From NCBI RefSeq assembly GCF_020640915.1, contig NZ_JADWDC010000012.1:1-36453 (forward strand): a stretch of 36,453 nucleotides of DNA, written 5' to 3'. The stretch's first letter is position 1. Each line of letters begins with the position of its first letter. The position numbers and the translations under genes were made by a program. Of the stretch, positions 26,320 to 35,180 are shown one piece after another. The stretch comes from Waterburya agarophytonicola KI4. GTDB lineage: Bacteria > Cyanobacteriota > Cyanobacteriia > Cyanobacteriales > Xenococcaceae. The notes under the pieces are model-generated. The model saw nothing but the letters and a program-made list of their open reading frames with translations. It did not search any database and was not told the DNA's origin.

Positions 26320-26412
26320 AAAACAAAAAAATTATTCTTTTACCTTATAACACGGGTTACTCTAATCCAACTCAAATGTTTAGATATCATTCTCATAGGT
26401 GATTTGTAGATC

Positions 26413-26937
26413 GTGAATCAATTTCAAAACTTGTCTTGTTCCAACCCCGATTTATCTTTGACAACTTTTGTGGCAAATAATGCTACGGTAATAGGCGATG
26501 TTTCTTTAGCAGAAGGCTCTAGTGTTTGGTACGCAGCGGTAGTTAGGGGCGATGTTGAAAAAATAATTATCGGCAAATGCACTAATATTCAGGATGGGGC
26601 GGTATTGCATGGAGATCCTGGTAAGCCGACTGTTTTGGAAGATTATGTAACTGTCGGTCATCGAGCAGTAATTCATTCTGCATATATAGAAACGGGTTGT
26701 TTGATCGGCATCGGTGCAATTGTTTTAGATGGGGTTCGAGTGGGGGCGGGAAGCATTGTGGGGGCGGGAAGTGTAGTCACCAAAGATGTTCCCGCGCGAT
26801 CGCTTGTGATGGGCATACCCGCACGCAAAATTAAAGAAATTGGCGAGAAACAAGCGGAAGAATTATGGGAACACGCCCGCAATTACCAACAATTAGCACG
26901 AGTCCATGCAGAAAAGAAAAATAATCAACCTCAATGA
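26413..26937 (+). CDS. Gamma-carbonic-anhydrase-like hexapeptide protein
   Basis: A 174-aa left-handed beta-helix trimer protein of the YrdA/gamma-carbonic anhydrase family. The three zinc histidines are present: H66 (VLHGD), H83 and H88 (VGHRAVIH). R45/D47 (VVRGD) and Q60/D61 (NIQDG) stand at the expected places. It ends with the SVVTKDVPARSLVMGIPARK signature. Hydration of carbon dioxide is possible, but many such proteins lack activity in tests. The start is GTG 26413. The stop TGA overlaps the ATG of the lipid kinase gene (ATGA at 26934-26937), so translation of the two is coupled. Confidence 0.9.
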   Translation: MNQFQNLSCSNPDLSLTTFVANNATVIGDVSLAEGSSVWYAAVVRGDVEKIIIGKCTNIQDGAVLHGDPGKPTVLEDYVTVGHRAVIHSAYIETGCLIGIGAIVLDGVRVGAGSIVGAGSVVTKDVPARSLVMGIPARKIKEIGEKQAEELWEHARNYQQLARVHAEKKNNQPQ

Positions 26938-28232
26938 AAAGCACCGTTTTATTTGAACATCCCTTGGCATTATTGCCTGAAAAGCCCGAAAAATCGGCAA
27001 TCTTGATAAGTAATGCTTTATTTTGGCAAGAAAAAGGGGAACAACGACAACTATTACTTCAGGATGTAGTCGGTGTATCTATGAGCGATCGAGAAGAATC
27101 TGAATTTCCTTGTTTATTAATACACGCCTATCCCTATCAAAAAAATTCGAGAGTATTAAAAGAATATTGTTTTACTTGTGCTAGTTTAGCAGGGCGATCG
27201 CTATGGCAACAAGCTATTAATAATGTTTTAGTCGGACAACCCATTGATGCAGTGGATCGACCGCGATATTTACAGGTAATTGTCAATCCTGTAAGTGGAA
27301 AGCAACGGGCCTTGAAAATCTTCGATCGCATTCGTCCTTTGTTCGATCATAGTTATTTGAACTATAGCGTAAAACAAACATCTAGTAGCAGGGATATTCA
27401 AGACTTTGTTAGCAATTTAGATTTGACTCAAGTAGATGGTTTAGTAATAGTTGGAGGAGATGGTACTGTCCACGATGCGATCGCGGGATTGATGAATCGT
27501 CTTGACTGGGAAAAAGCGATCCGTCTTCCTCTGGGGATTATTCCTGGAGGGACGGGGAATGGTTTGTCTAAGTCTTTATTAGAGTTTTCTGGAGAGATTT
27601 ACGACCCTCTCAATGCTGCTTTTTTAATTGCTAAAGGTAAGCAACAAAGTTTGGATTTAGCTGCAATAAAACAGAATAATCGAAACTACTATAGTTGTCT
27701 TTCTTTGGCTTGGGGTTTAATTAGCGATGCTGATATTGAATCGGAAAAATTTAAGTTTTTAGGCTCCCTTAGATTTGATTTATATGGTTTATTTTTAATT
27801 TTACTGCTGCGTACTTATAAAGGAAAATTTTCTTTTATTCCCCATCCAGATTGTCACCAAAATCTTCAACAAACTACTAAAAGAAAAGGCGAATGGCACA
27901 TAATTGAAGATGATTTTATCTTTTTATGGGCGATGAATGTTCCCTGGGCTGCCCACGATATGAATGTGACTCCCTATGCTAGATTAAATGATGGAGCGAT
28001 CGATGTTTTGGTAATGCGCAAAGGAACATCTCGGTGGGAACTTTTAAACGCCTTATTGCTCTGCGGTAAAGGAAAACATCTTGATTTACCCCACATGGAA
28101 TATTATAAAGTACGTTCTTTCTGTTTAGAACCATTGACTAAAAAAGGTATTTTAGTAGTTGATGGCGAACTGGTTAATTATTCCTCGGTAGAAATGCAAA
28201 TAATGCCTAGTATGGTTTGTATTAATAATTAA
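26934..28232 (+). CDS. Sphingosine/diacylglycerol kinase family, eukaryote-like
   Basis: A 432-aa lipid kinase. Residues 1-100 form an N-terminal PH-like or beta-rich extension, as in eukaryotic sphingosine kinases. The DAGK catalytic domain starts at VIVNPVSGKQRALKIF (about 115). It has the ATP loop GGDGTVHDAIAGLMNR (174-189) and GIIPGGTGNGLSKSL (201-215). Residues 253-300, SCLSLAWGLISDADIESEKF then FLGSLRFDLYG and LLLRTYKGKFSFIP, closely resemble the C-terminal half of plant and animal sphingosine kinases. The usual C-terminal VDGE appears as VVDGELVNY. Most bacterial members (DgkB, YegS) lack this middle block and the N-terminal extension. The likely substrate is a long-chain base, ceramide or diacylglycerol. 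It is translationally coupled to the gamma-CA-like gene. Confidence 0.92.
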   Translation: MKSTVLFEHPLALLPEKPEKSAILISNALFWQEKGEQRQLLLQDVVGVSMSDREESEFPCLLIHAYPYQKNSRVLKEYCFTCASLAGRSLWQQAINNVLVGQPIDAVDRPRYLQVIVNPVSGKQRALKIFDRIRPLFDHSYLNYSVKQTSSSRDIQDFVSNLDLTQVDGLVIVGGDGTVHDAIAGLMNRLDWEKAIRLPLGIIPGGTGNGLSKSLLEFSGEIYDPLNAAFLIAKGKQQSLDLAAIKQNNRNYYSCLSLAWGLISDADIESEKFKFLGSLRFDLYGLFLILLLRTYKGKFSFIPHPDCHQNLQQTTKRKGEWHIIEDDFIFLWAMNVPWAAHDMNVTPYARLNDGAIDVLVMRKGTSRWELLNALLLCGKGKHLDLPHMEYYKVRSFCLEPLTKKGILVVDGELVNYSSVEMQIMPSMVCINN

Positions 28233-28410
28233 AAATGCTTAAAATAATATTTGATGTAAATTAGAATTGAAAATTATATTTGACTAATTTACATCAAAAT
28301 TGTTTTTTCCTCGGCATGAGAAATTTATTTTTTGTACTCTGGAGATTTAATAGTTTTTTAGTTTTTTATTTGCAGCTTATTCATCAATCAATATTTTTAC
28401 TAAATGACAA

Positions 28411-28857
28411 TTACTGGGCTGTTAAAAAAGTAAAAGTAAAATGTTTTTTATTGGTATTAGACATTAAGGATAAATCCAGGGTAGGATAAGTTGCCAAAAA
28501 CATGTCAAATTCTGTTGTTAATTGAGAACCATTAATAGACTTGGCAAAAGTTTTTTCTGAACTAAGATTATAATTAGGAATATTAGCTTTTTTTCCAGAA
28601 TAAGCATACCATTTACTATTTTTATTCACCATTATAGGTGAATAAGGTAGATACTTTTTGGTGTTACTAATATTTTCAGTTAAAACAGTTTCCGAATTAC
28701 TATTTTGCTCAATTTCAGTTAAAACAGTTTCCGAATCAATATTTTGCTCGATAATTATATTTTCTGCTCTAACAGTTATTTGCACGCCAATACTAGTCGC
28801 ACTAATTAATAGCAGCATTCCCAATAATGGTTTTAATTCGATTTTTTCAGTAAACAT
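28411..28857 (-). CDS. Exported or membrane-anchored hypothetical protein
   Basis: A 148-aa protein of unknown function. I chose ATG 28857 (MFTEKIELKPLLG), which gives a clean signal sequence: hydrophobic residues 10-27, then VRAEN as a cleavage candidate. The frame can extend upstream to TTG 28911, but that start would bury the signal. The mature part begins with a 13-residue repeat, SETVLTEIEQNSN and SETVLTENISN, encoded by a 23-bp DNA repeat 39 bp apart. No catalytic motif is visible. A plus-strand frame overlaps its end but is not coding. The gene is convergent with the lipid kinase. Confidence 0.6.
   Translation of the reverse strand: MFTEKIELKPLLGMLLLISATSIGVQITVRAENIIIEQNIDSETVLTEIEQNSNSETVLTENISNTKKYLPYSPIMVNKNSKWYAYSGKKANIPNYNLSSEKTFAKSINGSQLTTEFDMFLATYPTLDLSLMSNTNKKHFTFTFLTAQ
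28675..28736 (-). repeat. 23-bp direct repeat, in-frame
   Basis: The 23-mer starting TTCAGTTAAAACAGTTTCCG occurs at 28675-28697 and 28714-28736. The period is 39 bp, thirteen codons, so the duplication keeps the reading frame of the minus-strand gene. Confidence 0.9.
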
Positions 28858-29033
28858 AAATTTTAATGCTCGATTGCCTTGTTGAACAACATTGCTGTAT
28901 TCTGCATCCAATTAAAATAAATATCTCTACCTGCGGTTACTAGTTATCTGTGATCTCGATCTTAAATATTTAATTGTTTTGGGGAACTATATAAATATAG
29001 TTATTAAAAATCCCAATTAAGTATTAATTAATC

Positions 29034-29393
29034 ATGGCATCTAAATATTCCGATCAAGCTAACTCAAGATTTGGTGAAATAATCATTACTACTTTAGAAG
29101 GTGTACCAGGTAAAGAGATAATCGAACATTTTGGATTGGTACAAGGAAGTACCATTCGTGCCAAACACGTTGGCAGAGATATTATGGCTGGGTTAAAAAA
29201 TCTTGTGGGAGGAGAGTTAAAAGGATATACCGAACTATTACAAGAAGCTAGAAAAGAAGCGGTAGAAAGAATGCTCCAACAAGCAAATTTTGTGGGAGCT
29301 AATGCTGTAGTTAATGTTCGTTTTGCAACTTCTTCTGTAGCCCAAGGTGCGGCCGAACTTTTTGCTTATGGAACAGCGGTAAAGGTACAATAA
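29034..29393 (+). CDS. YbjQ/UPF0145 family protein, first copy
   Basis: A 119-aa soluble member of the YbjQ (UPF0145, 'heavy-metal-binding') family, which forms pentamers in known structures. The motif run TTLEGVPGKEIIEHFGLVQG is followed by LKNLVGGELKGYTELLQEAR, then REAVERM-like ML, and GANAVVNVRFATSS near residues 85-100. No signal or membrane segment. Biochemical role is not established in general. It starts an operon: the next gene begins 3 bp after its stop and is a diverged paralogue; the third gene is an M48 protease. Confidence 0.9.
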   Translation: MASKYSDQANSRFGEIIITTLEGVPGKEIIEHFGLVQGSTIRAKHVGRDIMAGLKNLVGGELKGYTELLQEARKEAVERMLQQANFVGANAVVNVRFATSSVAQGAAELFAYGTAVKVQ

Positions 29394-29395
29394 TT

Positions 29396-29836
29396 ATGGA
29401 TTTAATCTTTTTAGTAATATTGTTAGGTGTAGGCTATTTCGTAGGCAGTTATCTAGAAAAAAAACATTATCAAGATATTAAAAAAAGAGAACGTCAAACT
29501 CTGCACGTACCTGTAGTAACTTTTGGTGCTAAACAAGCAATTCCCCATGGTAATGAAGCTGCTCTTTTTTTAGGAAGTGTTGTGGTTTCTGCTGATTATT
29601 TTAAAATGTTTGCTTCTTCTTTACGTAACCTTGTCGGTGGTAGGGTAGTAGTCTATGAAAGCGTGCTAGATCGCGGGCGTAGAGAAGCTATTTTACGCAT
29701 GAAAGAACAGGCAATTTCTTGGGGTGCAACTCAGGTGGTTAATGTTCGTCTAGAAACATCTACAGTAGGCAGTCAAAGTGGCGGAAAAGGACTAGCTGCT
29801 ATTGAAGTGACTGCTTATGGTACGGGTATTCGTTAG
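29396..29836 (+). CDS. YbjQ/UPF0145 family protein with N-terminal membrane anchor
   Basis: A 146-aa paralogue of the preceding protein. Residues 3-20 form a membrane helix (LIFLVILLGVGYFVGSYL), followed by a basic stretch, so the YbjQ domain (about 40-146) is probably anchored with its bulk in the cytosol. Shared blocks are LRNLVGGRVVVYESVLDRGR, REAILRMKEQA and GATQVVNVRLETSTV. The GKEI region of the first copy is replaced here. Stop-to-start distances are 3 bp upstream and 16 bp downstream, which marks a tight operon. Confidence 0.9.
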   Translation: MDLIFLVILLGVGYFVGSYLEKKHYQDIKKRERQTLHVPVVTFGAKQAIPHGNEAALFLGSVVVSADYFKMFASSLRNLVGGRVVVYESVLDRGRREAILRMKEQAISWGATQVVNVRLETSTVGSQSGGKGLAAIEVTAYGTGIR

Positions 29837-29851
29837 GCAATTATAAAATCA

Positions 29852-30682
29852 ATGGTATACAAACCGAAAGAGATTCCAGAGGGCGTTAATGTTACTTCCG
29901 TTCATCCTCTGGTTAATTTTGCCTATTTATTGGGTACGGTAGTAGTTTTTAGTGGATTGGTTTATCTAGGTTTGGGAGCGATCGCAACTCAGTTGGCGAC
30001 TCGTATTTCTCCCGAATTGGAAGCAAAAATAGGTAGGGAATTAATATCTGATATTCCTCACCTCGATCGAGAATCTAATTCTCCAAAACAGCAATATTTA
30101 GAGGAGTTATTAACCTCTCTTCAGAAGTCTAATGTTAATAGTTATACCCCCTTGACTATTTATGTTCAAAAAAGCAAAATTTCTAATGCTGCAATTCTTC
30201 CTGGGGGACATATTATTATTACTACTACTTTACTAGAAGAAGCAGAGTCGGAAAATGAATTAGCGTTTGTGATTGCCCACGAATTGGGGCATCATATAGC
30301 AAGAGATCATCTCAAGGGATTAGGGCGATCGCTTGTTTTATTGACCGTAGCTAGTGTTTTGGGTGTCGGTGGCGGTAATGCAAATATTGTAGGTATTACA
30401 GGATCTTTAACCAATTTACACTACAGTCGCCAACAAGAGTCAACAGCGGATCTTTATGCTTTGTCAGCGATCGTCGATTATTACGGACACGGTGATGCTA
30501 GTTTAGATTTTTTCAATCGGATTCAAACTAAGAATAAGGATAAAAGAGGTGAGTTTTCTGCTTATTTTTCTACTCACCCTTTAACTCAAAAAAGAATCAA
30601 TTATTTACATCAGTTTGCCAAGAAAAAAGGCTGGAAAATGAAGGGTGAAATTAAAAGCTTACCAAATAATATTTTTGATTAA
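29852..30682 (+). CDS. M48 family membrane metallopeptidase
   Basis: A 276-aa zinc peptidase of the M48 (HtpX/Ste24/BepA-like) family. A single membrane segment is at residues 22-46. The zinc motif is HELGHH (H143, E144, H147), and the third ligand is E196 in QQESTADLYAL, with D200 conserved. The ILPGGHIIITT stretch before the motif is typical. A second hydrophobic stretch at about 160-180 may be a helix over the active site. In this operon the two YbjQ proteins may act as partners or substrates; that is an inference from order only. The stop codon TAA (30680-30682) is immediately followed by the polA stop on the other strand. Confidence 0.92.
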   Translation: MVYKPKEIPEGVNVTSVHPLVNFAYLLGTVVVFSGLVYLGLGAIATQLATRISPELEAKIGRELISDIPHLDRESNSPKQQYLEELLTSLQKSNVNSYTPLTIYVQKSKISNAAILPGGHIIITTTLLEEAESENELAFVIAHELGHHIARDHLKGLGRSLVLLTVASVLGVGGGNANIVGITGSLTNLHYSRQQESTADLYALSAIVDYYGHGDASLDFFNRIQTKNKDKRGEFSAYFSTHPLTQKRINYLHQFAKKKGWKMKGEIKSLPNNIFD

Positions 30683-33622
30683 TTATTTAGCTTCCATCCA
30701 ATTTTTACCCATATTAATATCTACTAATAAAGGAATGCTTAATTCAACGGCATTTTCCATTGTAGATTTAATCATAGGTTGCAATTCTGTCCACTCTTCA
30801 GGAGGTACTTCTAATACTAATTCATCGTGTACTTGAATTAATAAACGAGCTTGATAATCTTGTAGAATATTCTGTAGTTTGATCGTGGCAATTTTGATGA
30901 TATCGGCACTCGAACCTTGAATGGGGGAATTGGCTGCTGCGCGCAATATTTGAGCATCAGTATAACTGTATTTCAAGCTGTCTAAATTGATCGCCTCGGG
31001 ATTAATTCCACGTAATTCTTTGAGTTGATCGCTAATCAGGTTAACGTAACGTCTTCTACCGAGTATTGTAGTAACATAGCCTAAAGCGATCGCTTGTTTT
31101 TTGACGCTGTCTAGATATTGAAATACCAAAGCATATTTTTGACGATATTTATCGATAAATTCTTTGCCAATATCGGTTTTAAAACCAGATTCTCGCGAAA
31201 ATCTTTGCGCCCCCATGCCATAGATAACACCGAAGTTAATTATCTTACCTAAGCGTCTTTCTTCTGAAGTTATATCTTCTTTTTCAAATAGTAATTGGGC
31301 GGTAACAGTATGAACATCTTTGTTATTTTGATAAGCATCTAATAACACTGGTTCTTGACTGAGATGAGCGAGAATTCTTAGTTCGATTTGAGAATAGTCG
31401 GCTGCTACTAATAGCCATCCTGATTGTGGAAGAAAAGCCTGTCTTATTTGACGAGAAAATTCAGTACGGATGGGAATATTTTGCAGATTGGGGTTGGAAG
31501 ACGATAATCTCCCCGTAGCTACTACGGTTTGATTAAAATTAGTGTGTACTCTGTTGGTTGACTTCCTAACTAGTGCGGGTAAGGCATCGACATAAGTTGA
31601 TTTTAGTTTAGCTAGGGTGCGATATTCCAGCATATTATCGATTACTGGATGATCTCCTTTAAGCTTTTCCAATACTTGTTGATTTGTAGAATAGCCCGTC
31701 TTAGTTTTACGCGACTTTTTTACATCTAATCCTAGTTTCTCAAATAAGATTACGCTTAATTGTTTGGGCGAACTAAGATTAAATTCTTCTCCTGCTGCTG
31801 TATAGATATCTCGTTCTAATTTTTGCAGATCCTTATTTAGTTTTTGGGAAAATTGCTGTAAGTATTCAATGTCTAAACTAATACCAGTTTCTTCCATGAT
31901 TGCTAATACTGGTTCTAGAGGCTGTTCGACTTCTAACAGTAGTTTTGATAACTGGGGATAGTTACTTAATTCTGCTTTTAGTTTATCTGTTAAATAATAG
32001 GCAGCATAACAATCTAGTCCGCAATAATCAGCAGCAACCAGAATATCTAAATCGGCAATAGTTTGCTTTTTAGAAAGCCCCAACTCTTTATAACTTTTAG
32101 CCTTAATTCCTAATTCATAACGCTCGGATAAATCTCCTAAATTATGAGTCATTTCGGGATTGAGTACATAACTAGCTAACATGGTGTCAAATACTACTCC
32201 AGATAACTTAATTCCCTGATGGTGTAATACCAGGCGATCAAATTTGGCATTCTGCAAACTTTTAGGATATTTAACGTCTTCTAATATTGGTTTGAGGCTA
32301 GATAATACTAATTCTTTAGCTAGCTGTTTTCCTACTTGATGATTAATGGGAATATAGGCAATGTCACTATCTTTATTACCCCAGCAACAACCAATTCCCA
32401 CTAACTCTGCTAGATGAGTTTCTAAGGAAGTTGTTTCCATATCCCACGCCACAGGTTTATTAGTATTTATTTGTTTTTTGAGGGTGGAAATTAATTGTTT
32501 TAATTTAGTTTCTGTATCGATAATTTGCGTATTGAGTTGGGGAGTAAATATTTCTACAGGCTTTTCTTTTGGTTCGGTTTCAGTAGGATCGGCAAATAAA
32601 GATAGTTGTCCGTTATCTGGCTGTTTACGATCTCTTTTAGGTTTAGAATCTTCAATTTCAGCTTCGCCACCCAATTTTAACTGTAATTTGCTCAGATTAT
32701 CAATGGTTTTTTTAAGCTCCAACTGTTTGAGTATGGGCAATACTTCTTGTTCCCCAAACCCTACTAACTTACAGTTATCTAAATCTATTTTAACAGGACA
32801 ATTTAACTCGATCTGAGCTAAAAATCGAGAATGTAGGGCATCTTCTTTTCCTGTCTCTAATCTCTTCTTCGTCGCACCTTTTATCTTATCAATATTTTCA
32901 TAGACTTCTTCGAGGGTAGGGTACTCATTCAACAGCTTAACCGCCGTCTTATCCCCGATGCCTTTTATCCCAGGAATGCAATCAGACTTATCCCCACAAA
33001 AAGCTTTATAGTCAACAATTTGTTCGGGAGTTACCCCCATTTTCTCAACTACTCCAGCGCGATCAAATTCTGTATAGTTGCGCGCTGTCTTCTTAAAAGT
33101 TTGGTTGTGCAGATACAAAACACTAATATCTCGTTCGTCATCTACCAACTGAAACAAATCGCGATCGCCACTAACGATTTTGACGCGATAGCCCTCATCA
33201 CTCGCCCTAGTAGCAATAGTACCCAAAACATCATCCGCTTCGTATCCTGGCTGGGTAGCAATAGTTAGATTGAATGCCGTCAATAACTGTTGTAAGTTAA
33301 TCATATCGGGAATAAAATCCTCGGGTGTTTCCGTGCGATCGCTTTTATAATTCTCATCAGCTTCGTGTCGGAAAGTTGGTTCTCCCAAATCGAAAGCGAT
33401 CGCCATAAATTGGGGTGATTCTATTTCTAATAACTGCAATAAAGAATTTAAAAATCCAAAACAAATACTGGTGGGAATTCCTGTTGACGTTATCAAAGGT
33501 CCTCGACGAGAATTACTTAAAGCATAGTAAGCACGAAATGCTAAAGAATGACCGTCAACCAAAATTAAGAGAGGTTTTGTATTATTAGAAGTCGTTAATT
33601 CAGTTACAACAGATGAGGGCAT
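30683..33622 (-). CDS. polA: DNA polymerase I PolA
   Basis: Repair and primer-removal polymerase. With ATG 33622 the protein is 979 aa; a longer frame starts at TTG 33637. Domains in order: 5' nuclease (about 15-310; VDGHSLAFRAYYAL, AFDLGEPTFRHE, YEADDVLG, SGDRDLFQLV, IKGIGDKTAVKLL); 3'-5' exonuclease (about 380-590) with D and E intact in WDMETTSLE and later YCGLDCYAAYYL; polymerase (about 620-979). Polymerase motif A is AADYSQIELRILAHLS, motif B is RRLGKIINFGVIYGMG, motif C is QVHDELVLEV. All three active sites look functional. The end meets the convergent M48 gene with no spacer. Confidence 0.97.
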   Translation of the reverse strand: MPSSVVTELTTSNNTKPLLILVDGHSLAFRAYYALSNSRRGPLITSTGIPTSICFGFLNSLLQLLEIESPQFMAIAFDLGEPTFRHEADENYKSDRTETPEDFIPDMINLQQLLTAFNLTIATQPGYEADDVLGTIATRASDEGYRVKIVSGDRDLFQLVDDERDISVLYLHNQTFKKTARNYTEFDRAGVVEKMGVTPEQIVDYKAFCGDKSDCIPGIKGIGDKTAVKLLNEYPTLEEVYENIDKIKGATKKRLETGKEDALHSRFLAQIELNCPVKIDLDNCKLVGFGEQEVLPILKQLELKKTIDNLSKLQLKLGGEAEIEDSKPKRDRKQPDNGQLSLFADPTETEPKEKPVEIFTPQLNTQIIDTETKLKQLISTLKKQINTNKPVAWDMETTSLETHLAELVGIGCCWGNKDSDIAYIPINHQVGKQLAKELVLSSLKPILEDVKYPKSLQNAKFDRLVLHHQGIKLSGVVFDTMLASYVLNPEMTHNLGDLSERYELGIKAKSYKELGLSKKQTIADLDILVAADYCGLDCYAAYYLTDKLKAELSNYPQLSKLLLEVEQPLEPVLAIMEETGISLDIEYLQQFSQKLNKDLQKLERDIYTAAGEEFNLSSPKQLSVILFEKLGLDVKKSRKTKTGYSTNQQVLEKLKGDHPVIDNMLEYRTLAKLKSTYVDALPALVRKSTNRVHTNFNQTVVATGRLSSSNPNLQNIPIRTEFSRQIRQAFLPQSGWLLVAADYSQIELRILAHLSQEPVLLDAYQNNKDVHTVTAQLLFEKEDITSEERRLGKIINFGVIYGMGAQRFSRESGFKTDIGKEFIDKYRQKYALVFQYLDSVKKQAIALGYVTTILGRRRYVNLISDQLKELRGINPEAINLDSLKYSYTDAQILRAAANSPIQGSSADIIKIATIKLQNILQDYQARLLIQVHDELVLEVPPEEWTELQPMIKSTMENAVELSIPLLVDINMGKNWMEAK

Positions 33623-34521
33623 AAAGTTTAGTTTCAATCGAAAAAGTATCTTAAAGTTAAGTCAATATTTCAGTTAACAAATGTCTGTAAACATTAGTAA
33701 ACATATCTTGTTTTCTCAAAATAGCAGTGCTAGTTTATTAACAGGTACAGAGAAGCACACCAATCTTCTTTCAAAACGCAGATGACCGTAAGTACCTCCT
33801 AGCGGGAGTCTACACAATAATTCATTCCATAGATGTCAGGTAAAAAATAGGTGCATTATTCTTAGTTATTATGACTGAATCGAACGGTTAATAACATTAA
33901 GAAAATCACAATCTTAGCCAGAAGTGGCGTGTTACCAGATCTAAATACTTAATTTAATTATTGTGCCATAGTTGTCAACATATTAGTAAGAACTTTATTG
34001 AACACTCTACTATCAAATTCAACTCTACAGGATACGACTTTGGGAAGTCTTATTAAGTTTACAAGTTTGCCAGATAAAGACAGGAGAGGAATTGTTTAAA
34101 GGCTAGTTAGTTCGATTACGTCTTTAAAAAACCAAGGAGGTTTATTAAATACTAGCCCCGTCCTCTCCACCCAATAACCCTTCTCTTAATTTAATATTTT
34201 ACAGAATGCGATTCATGATAAAAGATGTCATGGTCGTTTTTTGGTGTTTTTGTGACCGATGGGCGATCGCTTTAAAATGAAATAAAATTCAGATTGCAGC
34301 TAGAAGAGTCGGAAGTAATCAAGATTCTTGACGATTTGGCTGGCTATATCTCGTATTTCTCAGAGAAAGTCACAGAAGACAATCTTCATCAAAAATTTAT
34401 CCTTGTGACAATATACTTAGTGAAATAATCACAAATAGTGGTGTTTATCTGGTCAAATATACTTACAATGTTACTAAAAACATAATTAACATAGCTCTAT
34501 TTTAAATATCAGGTAGCTACG
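33623..34521. other. Gene-free region between polA and the COP23-type gene
   Basis: About 900 bp without a credible protein gene. It must hold the divergent promoters of polA and of the gene at 34522. A small hairpin CTCC-TAGCG-GGAG (33798-33810 region), a HIP1 site at 34263-34270, a TTTCTC-A-GAGAAA palindrome near 34358, and the candidate structured RNA at 34083-34168 are the visible signals. No tRNA or rRNA-like sequence is seen. Confidence 0.6.
34083..34168 (+). ncRNA. Candidate structured RNA
   Basis: Two long-range stems and one local hairpin nest in order. GGAGAGGA (34083-34090) pairs with TCCTCTCC (34161-34168). GGCTAGT (34101-34107) pairs with ACTAGCC (34151-34157). Inside them AAACC-AAGGA-GGTTT forms a hairpin whose loop shows an AAGGAGG Shine-Dalgarno-like stretch (about 34129-34143). 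No T-run follows, so it is not a simple terminator. Strand is not proven; I assume plus because the gene downstream is on plus. Confidence 0.4.
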
Positions 34522-35043
34522 ATGAATAAAAAATCCATATATACCGCCCTTGTTAGTTGCGCGATCGCATTTTCCGCTACGCCTCTTCAAGCAGAAGAAA
34601 ATTCTCACCAAAACTCTGCCAAAAATATCTTTGTCTGTGCTACGCAGGGAGATATACCAACTATGTTTGCTTATACACCAGGAGAAGTAAATTTAACTCC
34701 TTTGATGAGTTGGCATGCTGAATATTTGCTGCCAGGACAATCGGGTCAAGAAATTTGTCAGCAAACCGCAACTAAATTACAGGCTTCTATCGAACAAAAA
34801 GAAGAAAAATTTCTCAAAGCTTATACAGAAAAACAAAGTAAAAGTAATCTTGTCTGTCTCGTAGGAGAAGCAGAAGAAACTTGTGCTTCCGAAGAAAGCG
34901 AACAACTTTTCAGAGTCAATCCTAATTATAATCCTGGCTGCGTTTTGAGCAATAAAAAGCCTATAGATTGCGCAGCTTTAAATGTTAGAGGTATTTATAG
35001 CTATAACGAACAGCCGTATCAACCATTATGGTGGCCTTGGTAA
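34522..35043 (+). CDS. Secreted COP23-domain protein
   Basis: A 173-aa protein of the cyanobacterial COP23 family (named for a circadian-oscillating membrane protein). Signal peptide residues 1-24 (TALVSCAIAFSATPLQAEE, cleavage after LQA). The domain shows FVCATQGDIPTMFAY, then SWHAEYLLPGQSGQEICQQT. Conserved cysteines are in FVCAT, EICQQ, LVCLVG, EETCAS, GCVL and IDCAAL, probably disulphide-bonded outside the membrane. It ends in an aromatic tail PLWWPW. The first of three exported-protein genes on this strand. Confidence 0.88.
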   Translation: MNKKSIYTALVSCAIAFSATPLQAEENSHQNSAKNIFVCATQGDIPTMFAYTPGEVNLTPLMSWHAEYLLPGQSGQEICQQTATKLQASIEQKEEKFLKAYTEKQSKSNLVCLVGEAEETCASEESEQLFRVNPNYNPGCVLSNKKPIDCAALNVRGIYSYNEQPYQPLWWPW

Positions 35044-35180
35044 AACACTCTTTCGTAATTAATATTAATGTTTTTTGGTTTTCTAGGTTATTTCATTAGT
35101 TTAATAAACTTCGGATAGATAATCTAACCATTAAGTGCAATATCTCAGTAAAAGCATGTACATATAATTTCAGTGCGTCA

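Noticed and set aside
28280-28489. Plus-strand 69-codon hydrophobic frame
   Set aside because: Phenylalanine/leucine-rich shadow that overlaps the end of the minus-strand gene at 28411; no ribosome-binding site.
34129-34143. AAGGAGG as the ribosome-binding site of a small gene
   Set aside because: No start codon with an open frame of useful length follows; it is better explained as a hairpin loop.
33641-34521. tRNA, tmRNA or 6S RNA gene in the large gap
   Set aside because: No T-loop (GGTTCRA), acceptor stem with CCA or known RNA core sequence could be found by eye.
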